Assembly: GCA_964642795.1 (NCBI GenBank)
Contig: CAZXRQ010000020.1
Location: 1 to 31,170, forward strand
Direction of reading: 5' to 3'
DNA: 31,170 bases
From: JAVVVD01 sp964642795
GTDB lineage: Bacteria; Bacillota; Clostridia; Christensenellales; CAG-138
Part shown: piece after piece, positions 22,144 through 29,894 of the stretch
Numbering within the stretch: the stretch's first letter is position 1
How the letters are laid out: each line of letters starts with the position of its first letter
The notes under the pieces: model-generated
Database searches by the model: none
What the model was told of the DNA's origin: nothing
What the model saw: the letters and a program-made list of their open reading frames with translations, nothing else
Position numbers and translations under genes: made by a program

Positions 22144-23706
22144 ATGGAATCCAGTACTTCAAAGCGCAAGAAATCCCTTACGAGGGGCTCGAAAATAATA
22201 ATCGTATTGCTGGTGGTTTCTGTTATGCTGGGCGGCACTATACTGGCTATAAAGCTAAACGAAAGCTACCGCGTAAAACGCTATGACGCCATCGTAAACG
22301 GTAATACCTTCCACAGCGGAATCACTGTAAGCGGAGTAGACGTATCCGGCATGACGATAAACGAAGCCAAAATAGCCTTGGCGGACGTTGAAAGCGGCTT
22401 GGTAAGCGATCTTCGTTTTTCGCTCAAATATAACGACGAGACCACCGAGGTTGGCGCCGGCAGCTTTTCGGTGCTGTACAACACCGATGAGGTATTGGCA
22501 GAGGCAATGAGCCTTGCCCGCGAAGGCGAGCTTGACGAGCTGGATGCGGAGATCGACGATATCCGGGCCAACGGGCGCTCCTATACCATAACCTATACGC
22601 TGGACGAGCAGAGCGTAATGGACTATGTGGCGGTATTCTCCGACCACATAGATACCGATCCTACCCCCGCTTCGTTTACCGTGCACCAGCTGGAAATAAA
22701 CACCACTACCAATGCGCCGGACGCGCGCAATATAGGTTTGAGCGCGGATGCAACGGATACGGATCTGCGTGACCTGCGCTTTGACTTCGTGGAGGCTGTG
22801 GATGGCTACGGTGTAAACCGTGAGGAGCTTGTGGCGCTTATCATGGAGCGCTGCGACGCGCGCGATTTCGGCGAGATAGAGGTGCCGCTCGCGCCTATTG
22901 AATCCGACGTCACCATAGAGACCATCAAAGCAGAGCTTGTGCTTCGTGCCAGCGCCAGCACTTCATTTGCAAAGGGACATTACGGGCGCGCATCCCGCGT
23001 ACACAACATGACCAAGGCGACCGGGCTTATGTACGGCTATGTGCTTATGCCGGGCGAACGGTTCTCGTGCAATACCATACTGGGAGACCGCACGGAAAAG
23101 CTGGGCTGGCAGCTCGCGCCCGCGGTAATAGAGGGCGGCGCGGCCACCGAGGATCAGGCGGGCGGCGGCGTTTGCCAGGTATCCACCACGCTGTACAACG
23201 CCGTACTGATGAGCGACCTTGAAATAGTCAGCCGCAGGGCGCACAGTCAAAAGCTGAGCTACGTTGCCGGCGGGCTGGACGCCACCATCAATACCGGTAC
23301 GATAGACTTCATTTGGACTAACAACCTGGATACTCCCGTGTATATCTTTACCTGGATAGATACCGAGAAGAAGACCATCAACTGCGAGATATACGGTGAA
23401 CCCTTCCCGGAGACATTCGATTCCATAGAGCTGGAGAGCGAGCTGTTTGAGACCATCGACCCCGACGTGCCTACCTATACTGTGGACGCCACGCTGTCCT
23501 ATCCCTACTGGCGTATGATCAACGACGCGATAAAGGGATATACCTACAAGACCTACGCCATATATAAGCTGGGCGACACCACCGTGGAAAAGCGGCTTAT
23601 TGCCGAGACCACCTATAATGCGCACCCTGCGCGGTATTTGGTATGGGAGGGCTGGACCGGCGACTATCTGCTGCCCGAATACCAGCTTGAATATGTGAGA
23701 GAATAG
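22144..23706 (+). CDS. VanW-family membrane-anchored protein
   Basis: 520-residue VanW-family protein, a paralogue of the 10435-11838 gene with the same plan. One N-terminal transmembrane helix (about 17-37) replaces the lipoprotein signal. A putative peptidoglycan-binding region follows, with the VSGVDVSGM marker near residues 62-70. The VanW domain has RFSCNTILGDRT, GGGVCQVSTTLYNA and the TINTGTIDFIWTNN stretch. It should sit outside the membrane. Its function is unknown; no glycopeptide-resistance ligase is nearby. GGAGAGG precedes the ATG at 22144. It is a single-gene unit with a strong promoter and terminator. The C-terminal region (about 430-520) is longer than in the first paralogue. 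Confidence 0.88.
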   Translation: MESSTSKRKKSLTRGSKIIIVLLVVSVMLGGTILAIKLNESYRVKRYDAIVNGNTFHSGITVSGVDVSGMTINEAKIALADVESGLVSDLRFSLKYNDETTEVGAGSFSVLYNTDEVLAEAMSLAREGELDELDAEIDDIRANGRSYTITYTLDEQSVMDYVAVFSDHIDTDPTPASFTVHQLEINTTTNAPDARNIGLSADATDTDLRDLRFDFVEAVDGYGVNREELVALIMERCDARDFGEIEVPLAPIESDVTIETIKAELVLRASASTSFAKGHYGRASRVHNMTKATGLMYGYVLMPGERFSCNTILGDRTEKLGWQLAPAVIEGGAATEDQAGGGVCQVSTTLYNAVLMSDLEIVSRRAHSQKLSYVAGGLDATINTGTIDFIWTNNLDTPVYIFTWIDTEKKTINCEIYGEPFPETFDSIELESELFETIDPDVPTYTVDATLSYPYWRMINDAIKGYTYKTYAIYKLGDTTVEKRLIAETTYNAHPARYLVWEGWTGDYLLPEYQLEYVRE

Positions 23707-23726
23707 AATAACTGTAGCCACGCTTA

Positions 23727-23759
23727 CCCCCGCCGCAGATTTTGCCGGCGGGGGCTTTT
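23727..23759 (+). terminator. Rho-independent terminator after the second VanW gene
   Basis: Perfect 9-bp GC stem (23727-23735 with 23746-23754), 10-base loop, then CTTTT. Confidence 0.9.
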
Positions 23760-23815
23760 GCATTGCGGCGCAAAACGTCCTGAATCCGCATATTTCGTGC
23801 TTATTACCCGGGAAA

Positions 23816-24415
23816 TTACATGCACTGCGGATCCTGTGCCGCAGTGAGCACCATGCGCCATACATGCAGATCTACACCGCGCGTATATACGGCCTTATCA
23901 CCGTACAGCGTGTACAGCGCGTCCTGCGTATATTCGCCGAAGCGAGCGGAGAGCGGCACGGTATAGCCGGCGCTGCAAAGCAGGCTTTGCAGCAGCAGCA
24001 CATACGCCCCGCAATCGCCGGCGGAGAGAAAGGGCAGCGAATAAAAGCCGCACAGACGCGCGGGGAGCAGCTCCGCATGTACCCATGACGGCGTGACATA
24101 TGCCGGCGGCACATGGTCGAACAGACCGTAGCATATGCGTCTTAAGCGTTCCAGCTCATACTGTGGAAGCCCAAAGCCAATATCCAGCGCCATACCCGCA
24201 CAGTGGCCGTTCGGGTGCGCGTCCGTAAGCGGACGGTAGGCGCTGGCGGTCAGCGGCGCGCCGAAGGCGGCACAGCAGGCGGTATAGCGTGCGAGCACCA
24301 GCGAATCCACCCAGCCGTACGCGCAGTTTTCGGGCGCCTTGAAGCACCGCTGCAGCTCCGTTGGCAGCGGTGCAAGGTGCGGGGATGTACGGTTGCATAT
24401 ATAAAGAGGCGCCAT
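23816..24415 (-). CDS. M15-like D-Ala-D-Ala carboxypeptidase with C-terminal peptidoglycan-binding domain
   Basis: 199-residue protein. The central part has the M15 zinc-peptidase pattern HxxGxAxD (H71, G74, A76, D78) and a downstream WVH (H113), which match the metal ligands of VanY-type carboxypeptidases and phage endolysins. The last third is a PG_binding_1-like domain (GAYVLLLQSLLCSAGY then ARFGEYTQDAL). No signal peptide or membrane helix is seen and there are 11 cysteines, which is odd for an exported enzyme. The ATG at 24415 is the first usable start after the LCP stop at 24451. It has no Shine-Dalgarno and lies in the 3' arm of the LCP terminator hairpin. A spore, cytoplasmic or lysis-type role are all open. 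Confidence 0.72.
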   Translation of the reverse strand: MAPLYICNRTSPHLAPLPTELQRCFKAPENCAYGWVDSLVLARYTACCAAFGAPLTASAYRPLTDAHPNGHCAGMALDIGFGLPQYELERLRRICYGLFDHVPPAYVTPSWVHAELLPARLCGFYSLPFLSAGDCGAYVLLLQSLLCSAGYTVPLSARFGEYTQDALYTLYGDKAVYTRGVDLHVWRMVLTAAQDPQCM

Positions 24416-24433
24416 ACAATCAATGTATGGCGC
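24399..24433 (-). terminator. Probable terminator hairpin after the LCP gene, overlapping the next start codon
   Basis: Perfect 9-bp arms (24409-24417 and 24425-24433), extendable by one pair, with a 7-base gap. On the minus strand it is followed by CTCTTTATAT, a weak U-rich tail. The ATG of the M15-like gene (24415-24413) is inside the 3' arm, so it could terminate the LCP transcript or gate translation of the next gene. Confidence 0.6.
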
Positions 24434-24450
24434 GGACGTAAATTGAGTGC

Positions 24451-25788
24451 TTAACCGTCCAGGTCTACTGTGGCGCCGGGATCTATGGGCAGGAGGTTGC
24501 CCTCGGCGTCCTGATAGTACAACGACGGGTCGTAGTATGGCGTGGGCGTGGCCCACATCCATTCCGGAGACTGTGTGCGCGGCGGCAGCGATTTGCCGGG
24601 CTCAAGCTCCGGCTCCCCGGAGCCTGCGTCGTCGGATTCGTATATGAACTGATGCAGCGCCCAGGCATTTGCAGGAATATCCACCAGCAGTACGGCCTTG
24701 CGGTCATAACGGCCGGACTTATACATATCGTCTGCGGGAACTCTGAAATAGGCGAGCCCGTCGGACTTCATGTTTAGCGCATATATGCAGGCTGTGAGTA
24801 TGGCGTCGTTGGCCATGTTGGTCTCTATCAGCGGGAGAAAGTCGTACAGCAGCTGGTACTGCTTGGTAACGCCCAAACGCATAAACTTGGAATACATGGT
24901 ATTGAGCAGCTTGAACTGGCGCTCGGTGCGGGAAAAGTCGCTGTCGATATGCCGTATGCGCGCATAACCCAACGCCTGCTTGCCGTTGAGCTTTACGTTG
25001 CCTTCTTCGGCGAATATGAAGCCGTCCCAAAGATCGGTAAGGCCGCGCTGCTTGTTCAGGCCCGCTATGCAGTCGTTGGCGGCGCTTATCTCCTCCGCCG
25101 TCATGTATATGGTAACACCGCCGATTTCATCGACTATATCCTCAAACATATTGAAATCCACCATGACGTATTGTGTTATGTCAAGGCGGAAGTTTTGGTT
25201 TATGGTCTGCATAAGCAGCTCGTACCCGCCGGAGCTTGCAGCGGAGTTGAGCTTGCCGTAGCCCATGCCGGGTATGTCCACCAGCATGTCGCGCATCAGG
25301 GTGGTGAGCTTAAGCGAGCCGTGCAGCTTGTCTATTGTGGCGATCATCATCACGTCGGAATTGGAGTTGCCGGCGGTGCCGCGCCTGTCCGCGCCGATGA
25401 GCAAAACGTTTATAAAGCGTGCGTCGTCGCGGTTTAGCTCCATGGTATCCAGCACAGCGCCATCAAGGCGGGTTTGCGCATACACATCCTCAAGCGGCAG
25501 CGTTGTGGAGCTGGCGTCCGAGGCAGGTACTGGGGTGACCGAGGCGGAGACGTCCGAAGAAGGCGTTTCCAGTGAGCTGCCCGTAGTCTCCGCGGCTATG
25601 AGCGGTGTGTGGGAGGGTATGGGCGAAACATCGGGACGGGTGAGCCGTGAAAGCAGGTTTAATCCCAGCACTGCTATGACCGCGACTACGACGACGACCG
25701 CCGCGCCTATGCCTATGAGCAGCTTACCCCACAAGGGCAGCTTCTTTTTAACTTTTTTCTCCTCAGGGGTGTGATCCGCTTTTTTCAT
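24451..25788 (-). CDS. LytR-CpsA-Psr (LCP) family protein
   Basis: 445-residue LCP protein. This family transfers lipid-linked wall polymers (teichoic acids, capsule and similar glycopolymers) onto peptidoglycan. A lysine-rich cytoplasmic start leads into one transmembrane helix (about 21-46), then a Ser/Thr/Pro-rich linker (about 51-100). The LCP catalytic domain (about 124-300) has INVLLIGADRR, the SDVMMIATID strand, LMRDMLVDIPG followed by GKLNSA, and the arginine motif ARIRHIDSDFSRTERQ. The tail is rich in P and acidic residues. AAAGGAAG lies 8 bases before the ATG. Its promoter is a perfect consensus. An M15-like enzyme follows 35 bases downstream. Confidence 0.94.
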   Translation of the reverse strand: MKKADHTPEEKKVKKKLPLWGKLLIGIGAAVVVVVAVIAVLGLNLLSRLTRPDVSPIPSHTPLIAAETTGSSLETPSSDVSASVTPVPASDASSTTLPLEDVYAQTRLDGAVLDTMELNRDDARFINVLLIGADRRGTAGNSNSDVMMIATIDKLHGSLKLTTLMRDMLVDIPGMGYGKLNSAASSGGYELLMQTINQNFRLDITQYVMVDFNMFEDIVDEIGGVTIYMTAEEISAANDCIAGLNKQRGLTDLWDGFIFAEEGNVKLNGKQALGYARIRHIDSDFSRTERQFKLLNTMYSKFMRLGVTKQYQLLYDFLPLIETNMANDAILTACIYALNMKSDGLAYFRVPADDMYKSGRYDRKAVLLVDIPANAWALHQFIYESDDAGSGEPELEPGKSLPPRTQSPEWMWATPTPYYDPSLYYQDAEGNLLPIDPGATVDLDG

Positions 25789-25861
25789 ATATGTAGCTTC
25801 CTTTTGTAATTACAAAATCAACGCCGCCGGCCTGCGTGCGCAGCCGGACGGCTTCAGCTGC

Positions 25862-25890
25862 ATTATACATGGCGCAATAGGTCATGTCAA
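25862..25890 (-). promoter_or_regulatory. Perfect-consensus SigA promoter of the LCP gene
   Basis: Minus-strand TTGACA (25890-25885), exactly 17 bp, TATAAT (25867-25862). Both hexamers match the consensus fully, implying strong constitutive expression. Confidence 0.85.
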
Positions 25891-25900
25891 ATCAATCGGG

Positions 25901-25929
25901 TTGCCATGCCTTCATAACTATTGTAAAAT
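25901..25929 (+). promoter_or_regulatory. Promoter of the methyltransferase-protease-hslO-TPR-rlmL operon
   Basis: TTGCCA (25901-25906), 17-bp spacer, TAAAAT (25924-25929). It is divergent from the LCP promoter with only 10 bases between the two -35 boxes. Confidence 0.68.
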
Positions 25930-25950
25930 ACACAGAAGAGGTGTTGGCTT

Positions 25951-26682
25951 ATGCAGTACGGCGGCTTTGCCGAGGTGTACGATACGCTCATGCGGGATGT
26001 GGACTACGGCGCGTGGGCAACTTATATAGCGGGCTTTTTAGTGCCCGGAGCGTCGGTGGCCGAGTGTGCCTGCGGTACGGGCGAGCTCACCGTCCGCCTT
26101 GCGGCGGAGGGATTTTCCGTTACCGGGCTGGATATTTCCGACGATATGCTGCGCGTCGCGCAGGAGAAGGCACGTTTGCGGGGGTTCAATATTCCGTTTG
26201 TGCGGCAGGATATGCGCGCGCTGCGCCTGCATCGCAGTGTGGACGCGGTGGTGTGCGCCTGCGACGGAGTGAACTATCTTGCCTCAAAAGAGGACGCGGC
26301 GGCGTTTTTTATCGCTGCATACGCGGCGCTTGCGCCGGGCGGCGTGCTGCTGTTTGATATATCCTCCGAGTATAAGCTGAGCCGTGTGCTGGACTGCAAC
26401 ACGTTTGCGGAGGATTACGGCGACGCGGCCTACATATGGAAAAACAACTACGACGGCGCTTCCCGCCTTATCGAGATGCGGCTGTACACATACAAAAGGC
26501 AGGGCGAGGCCTACCGCCGCTGCGCGGAAACACATATCCAGCGCGCGCATACCGTGGCCGAGCTTACCGATGCACTTGCGAGCGCGGGATTTACGGGCAT
26601 ATGCGCATATGAGGCGTTCACGAAAAAAACGCCAGAGCAGGACGCGCAGCGCATACAATTCGTTGCGCAAAGGCCCGCATGA
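25951..26682 (+). CDS. Class I SAM-dependent methyltransferase
   Basis: 243-residue methyltransferase of the ubiquinone/menaquinone-like (Methyltransf_11/25) group. It begins with YGGFAEVYDTLMRDVDY. The SAM-binding motif I is VAECACGTGELT (about 36-47), with the acidic residue of motif II in VTGLDIS and the motif III region APGGVLLFDI. Substrate is unknown. AAGAGGTG precedes the ATG at 25951. It is the first gene of a five-gene operon. Its stop overlaps the start of the protease gene by 4 bases (ATGA at 26679). No hydrophobic segments, so cytoplasmic. Confidence 0.9.
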   Translation: MQYGGFAEVYDTLMRDVDYGAWATYIAGFLVPGASVAECACGTGELTVRLAAEGFSVTGLDISDDMLRVAQEKARLRGFNIPFVRQDMRALRLHRSVDAVVCACDGVNYLASKEDAAAFFIAAYAALAPGGVLLFDISSEYKLSRVLDCNTFAEDYGDAAYIWKNNYDGASRLIEMRLYTYKRQGEAYRRCAETHIQRAHTVAELTDALASAGFTGICAYEAFTKKTPEQDAQRIQFVAQRPA

Positions 26683-27293
26683 GCCGCGCATTGCGCCTTT
26701 ATATGGAGAACGGCGTGCTCCATATGGCGTTCAGACTGTATGTTGACGTATGCCGCGTAGCGCCTGACGAGGCTCAGCGCATGGTGGATGCGGGCGTGCG
26801 CCGATATGAAGCGCTTTCACCGTATACCGTATGCGGGCAGGATGTACCGGTGCGCGTACACATTGAATACGCGCCGCGTTTCGGGCTTGACTGCGTAAAC
26901 GTCAGGGTATATGATAAAACACCTGTCCGGCGGCGGATGCTGGACCCGCGCATCAATGTCAGCCGCGCCTATTTCGGTACGCGGCGGCGGGGGACGCTTA
27001 AGCTTATGCGATTTATTATGCGCAAGCCGGATGTATATATCAACTATGCCGGACGGGATCTGCAAACGCAGGCAGGGCGCACGCTGGTGGAGGCCGTGGT
27101 GATGCACGAGTTTGGGCATGTGCTGGGGCTCAAGGATAAATATCGCAGGCTCAGTGGTAAAAAGCGCGGCGCGGGCGTGCAGGACAGGGACTTTATGTAC
27201 CGCACGGGCGGCGGACAGCGTCCGATGGAATATCAGATGGCGTATCTGCTGCATGTGGCGGAGCGCGGGAGGCTCAGCCTCAGGAGTATATGA
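26679..27293 (+). CDS. Small HExxH metalloprotease-like protein
   Basis: 204-residue protein with a zinc-protease motif HEFGHVLGLKD at 143-153: H143 and H147 as ligands, E144 as catalytic base, and D153 as likely third ligand. This is the pattern of metzincin-type enzymes that use Asp in place of the third His (snapalysin-like). A methionine (M173, in DFMY) lies 20 residues on and might act as a Met-turn. No signal peptide is visible, so the enzyme would be cytoplasmic, which is uncommon for this class. The N-terminal 140 residues are basic and match no family I know. It overlaps the methyltransferase upstream and hslO downstream by 4 bases each, so all three are probably translated in step. 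Confidence 0.72.
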   Translation: MSRALRLYMENGVLHMAFRLYVDVCRVAPDEAQRMVDAGVRRYEALSPYTVCGQDVPVRVHIEYAPRFGLDCVNVRVYDKTPVRRRMLDPRINVSRAYFGTRRRGTLKLMRFIMRKPDVYINYAGRDLQTQAGRTLVEAVVMHEFGHVLGLKDKYRRLSGKKRGAGVQDRDFMYRTGGGQRPMEYQMAYLLHVAERGRLSLRSI

Positions 27294-28207
27294 AAATAAT
27301 GGAACTGAACGGTGAAAAAACGGATACCCTTATAAGAGGACTTGTCTGCGGCCGTGCAGCGAGGGTGCTTGCAATAGATGGCGGACGGATATGCGAGAAG
27401 GCGCGCATAACGCACGGGCTCTCCCGCGTATGCACCGCGGCGCTGGGGCGTGCGCTTATGGCAACGGCCATGATGAGCGCGCAGCAGAAGGACGAGTTGG
27501 ACAGGATAACGCTTATTATCAAGGGCGGCGGCCCCGCCGGCAACATAGTATGCTGCGGCTCCGGCTCCGCCGTGAAGGGATATATAGAAGATCCGGCGCT
27601 GGAGCTGCCGCTCAATGCCGCCGGCAAGCTGGACGTTGCGGGCGCGGTGGGCGTGGGCGAGCTTACGGTGGTGCGGGATACCCACATGAAGGAGCCGTAT
27701 ATAGGCCGCTGTGCTATGATATCCGGCGAGATAGCCTTGGACGTGGCGCAGTATTATACCGTAAGCGAGCAGCAGCCCTCCATAGTGTACCTTGGGGTAC
27801 GGGTAAAGCCGGATACTGGGTGCGTGCTGAGCGCGGGCGGAATAGTCGTACAGCCGCTGCCGGATTGCCCAGACGACGTGCTGGATGAGCTGACCGCCGC
27901 CGCGGAGGGGATAAAGGCGTTTTCCGGAATGCTGGAATGGATGAGCGCGGAACAGGCGCTTTCAAAGCTGCTGCCGGGATTTGAACCGACCGGACGCGCG
28001 GATGTTCGCTTTGAGTGTGACTGCAGCAGACAGAGGCTGACAGGCGTGCTGGTGAGCATGGGCGAGGACGAGCTGACCGATATGATACAAAAAGACAGCG
28101 GTGCGCAGCTGACCTGCCAGTTCTGCAACAAGGTGTACGATTTCTCGGCTGAGGAGCTGACGATCATATTGGAGGAAGCCAAAAAACGCGATGAAAAAGA
28201 CCGATAG
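27290..28207 (+). CDS. hslO: Redox-regulated chaperone Hsp33
   Basis: 305-residue Hsp33, a holdase chaperone switched on by oxidants. The N-terminal globular domain includes DRITLIIKGGGPAGNI and the conserved GELTVVRD region. The C-terminal redox switch holds zinc through C243 and C245 (CDC) and C276 and C279 (CQFC); oxidation releases zinc and unfolds the linker. The ATG at 27290 overlaps the protease stop (ATGA); AGGAG is only 3 bases upstream, so the in-frame ATG at 27299 (start MELNGEK) is a real alternative. The TPR gene starts inside its last codons (28191), so coupling continues. Confidence 0.96.
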   Translation: MKIMELNGEKTDTLIRGLVCGRAARVLAIDGGRICEKARITHGLSRVCTAALGRALMATAMMSAQQKDELDRITLIIKGGGPAGNIVCCGSGSAVKGYIEDPALELPLNAAGKLDVAGAVGVGELTVVRDTHMKEPYIGRCAMISGEIALDVAQYYTVSEQQPSIVYLGVRVKPDTGCVLSAGGIVVQPLPDCPDDVLDELTAAAEGIKAFSGMLEWMSAEQALSKLLPGFEPTGRADVRFECDCSRQRLTGVLVSMGEDELTDMIQKDSGAQLTCQFCNKVYDFSAEELTIILEEAKKRDEKDR

Positions 28208-29894
28208 GGGCGCGCTGCGGTTTGGCAGCAAGGTGCTGCCGTTTGACCAGAAGGGGGATTTCTTCTTTCGCAGGGGCCTGAACAAACTGGATAACAATAA
28301 CCTGCCCGAGGCCATGGCGTACTACCGCATGGCGTTGTTGAAGGACCCCGAAAACATCGAGATAAAGCTCGCCATAGCCGAAACGCTTACAGAGATGGAG
28401 CGGTTTGAGGAGTCCAACCGGCTGCTGTTCACGCTTTTTACCAACGAGGAGGACCGGCCGAGCGAATACTATTTCGGCATGGGCTGCAACTTCGTGGGTA
28501 TGCAGGATTACGAACATGCACGGGACAGCTTTTTACGGTATCTGCAACTGGAGCCGGACGGCGAGTTCATGTACGACGCATACGACATGCTGGATGTATT
28601 GGAGGAGGAACCGGATGAGCTGGACGGCGACGCGGAAACCTTGCGCCGTACGACCGAAGCACGCGAGCTGATGGAGCATGACGATTATAAGGGCGCCATA
28701 CGCATAATGCAGGAGGTGCTGAACGCTCATCCCGAGCTTATCTATGTAAAAAACCACCTTGCGCTGGCCTACTTTTGTAACCGCGACTTTAAAAACGCCA
28801 CCGAGCAGGTGCGGCAGATACTGCAAGACGAGCCGGCAAATATACAGGCGCACTGTAACCTTGCAATATTTCTGCGGGCTGCGCATAACAGGGACGAGGC
28901 GCACCGCGAGGCGGATCAGCTGCTGGATACCCGCACCGACGATCCGGACGATATAAACCGTATCTGTATAACGCTGATGGAGCTGGGCCGCTTCAAGGAC
29001 GCGTATGCGTTTGCAAAAAGGCTTATACTGCTGATGCCGTACGATACCGGCGTTATACATCGCTATGCCGTATGCGCGTATGAAAACGGCGACTATGTAA
29101 AGGCGGCGGACTGCTATGACAGGCTGCTGAAGCTGGACGATACAGACAGCGTGGCGCGCTATTACCGCGGCGTATGCCGCGCAGCCGCCATGGGCAACCG
29201 CAGGCGCGGCGGGTTCATGTTCAACTACCAGGTGCCGCTGGATGAGATGCTGCGGCGCATACACCGGCTCAACGAGCTTGTAAACAGGCCCCATGATGAG
29301 CTGCTGCGGATGTGGAAGAACGGGCGGGAGCTTTATTCATTGGCACGCTGGGGCGCGGATATGCCGGAGCCCAGCGTAAAACATGCGATACTTGCGCTGG
29401 TATACTCGTTTGGCGACGTGCGGGCGGAGGCGTTTTTGCGCGATTTTGTGCTGCAGCACAGCCAGCCTGCGGAGCTCAAGCGCGAGGCGTTCGGGATGCT
29501 AAAGCAGATGGGTGCGAAGGAGCCGTATATGGGCTACATAGACGGCGAGCTTGTGGAAAGCAAGGTGAACCTGCTGAGTTCACTTTCCAACGACGTGCCG
29601 GACGAATATCAGCAGGTGATAGAGATGTGCCTTACATATATGCAGGGTGAGCGCAGCGAAACGCTATTGCTTGCGGCTGCGGAGCGCTGGGGAGAGTATG
29701 TGGGGAGTCTGGATGGGTTTGCGGCGCTGAGCAGAGCGCGAGTATATGCATTTGCGGCGGCGCTGGAATACATAGTGTGCCGCGAGAGCGATGCAAAGCT
29801 CACTAAATCAGCCATGTGCAAAAAATACGGCGTAACGCTTGTGCGCTTCAACAGTGCCTTGGCGCAGCTTATGCAGAAGGAAAAGGGCATATGA
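28191..29894 (+). CDS. Tetratricopeptide-repeat protein
   Basis: 567-residue soluble protein. The first 320 residues or so are TPR repeats, for example GLNKLDNNNLPEAMAYYRMA, a second set around 95-120, and CAYENGDYVKAADCYDRLLK near 303-322. These make a protein-binding superhelix. The C-terminal half is helical without clear repeats, and the last 45 residues (ALEYIVCRESDAKLTKSAMCKKYGV region) resemble a helix-turn-helix-like element. Partners are unknown; it may bind a client of Hsp33 or help the neighbouring rRNA methyltransferase, but this is guesswork. Its ATG overlaps hslO by 17 bases, with GGAGGA 14 bases upstream, an unusually long gap. The stop overlaps rlmL by 4 bases. Confidence 0.85.
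   Translation: MKKTDRGALRFGSKVLPFDQKGDFFFRRGLNKLDNNNLPEAMAYYRMALLKDPENIEIKLAIAETLTEMERFEESNRLLFTLFTNEEDRPSEYYFGMGCNFVGMQDYEHARDSFLRYLQLEPDGEFMYDAYDMLDVLEEEPDELDGDAETLRRTTEARELMEHDDYKGAIRIMQEVLNAHPELIYVKNHLALAYFCNRDFKNATEQVRQILQDEPANIQAHCNLAIFLRAAHNRDEAHREADQLLDTRTDDPDDINRICITLMELGRFKDAYAFAKRLILLMPYDTGVIHRYAVCAYENGDYVKAADCYDRLLKLDDTDSVARYYRGVCRAAAMGNRRRGGFMFNYQVPLDEMLRRIHRLNELVNRPHDELLRMWKNGRELYSLARWGADMPEPSVKHAILALVYSFGDVRAEAFLRDFVLQHSQPAELKREAFGMLKQMGAKEPYMGYIDGELVESKVNLLSSLSNDVPDEYQQVIEMCLTYMQGERSETLLLAAAERWGEYVGSLDGFAALSRARVYAFAAALEYIVCRESDAKLTKSAMCKKYGVTLVRFNSALAQLMQKEKGI

Noticed and set aside
24416..24562. Longer N-terminus for the M15-like gene
   Set aside because: It would overlap the end of the LCP gene by 112 bases and adds an arginine-rich, non-homologous stretch; no usable start lies between 24451 and 24415.
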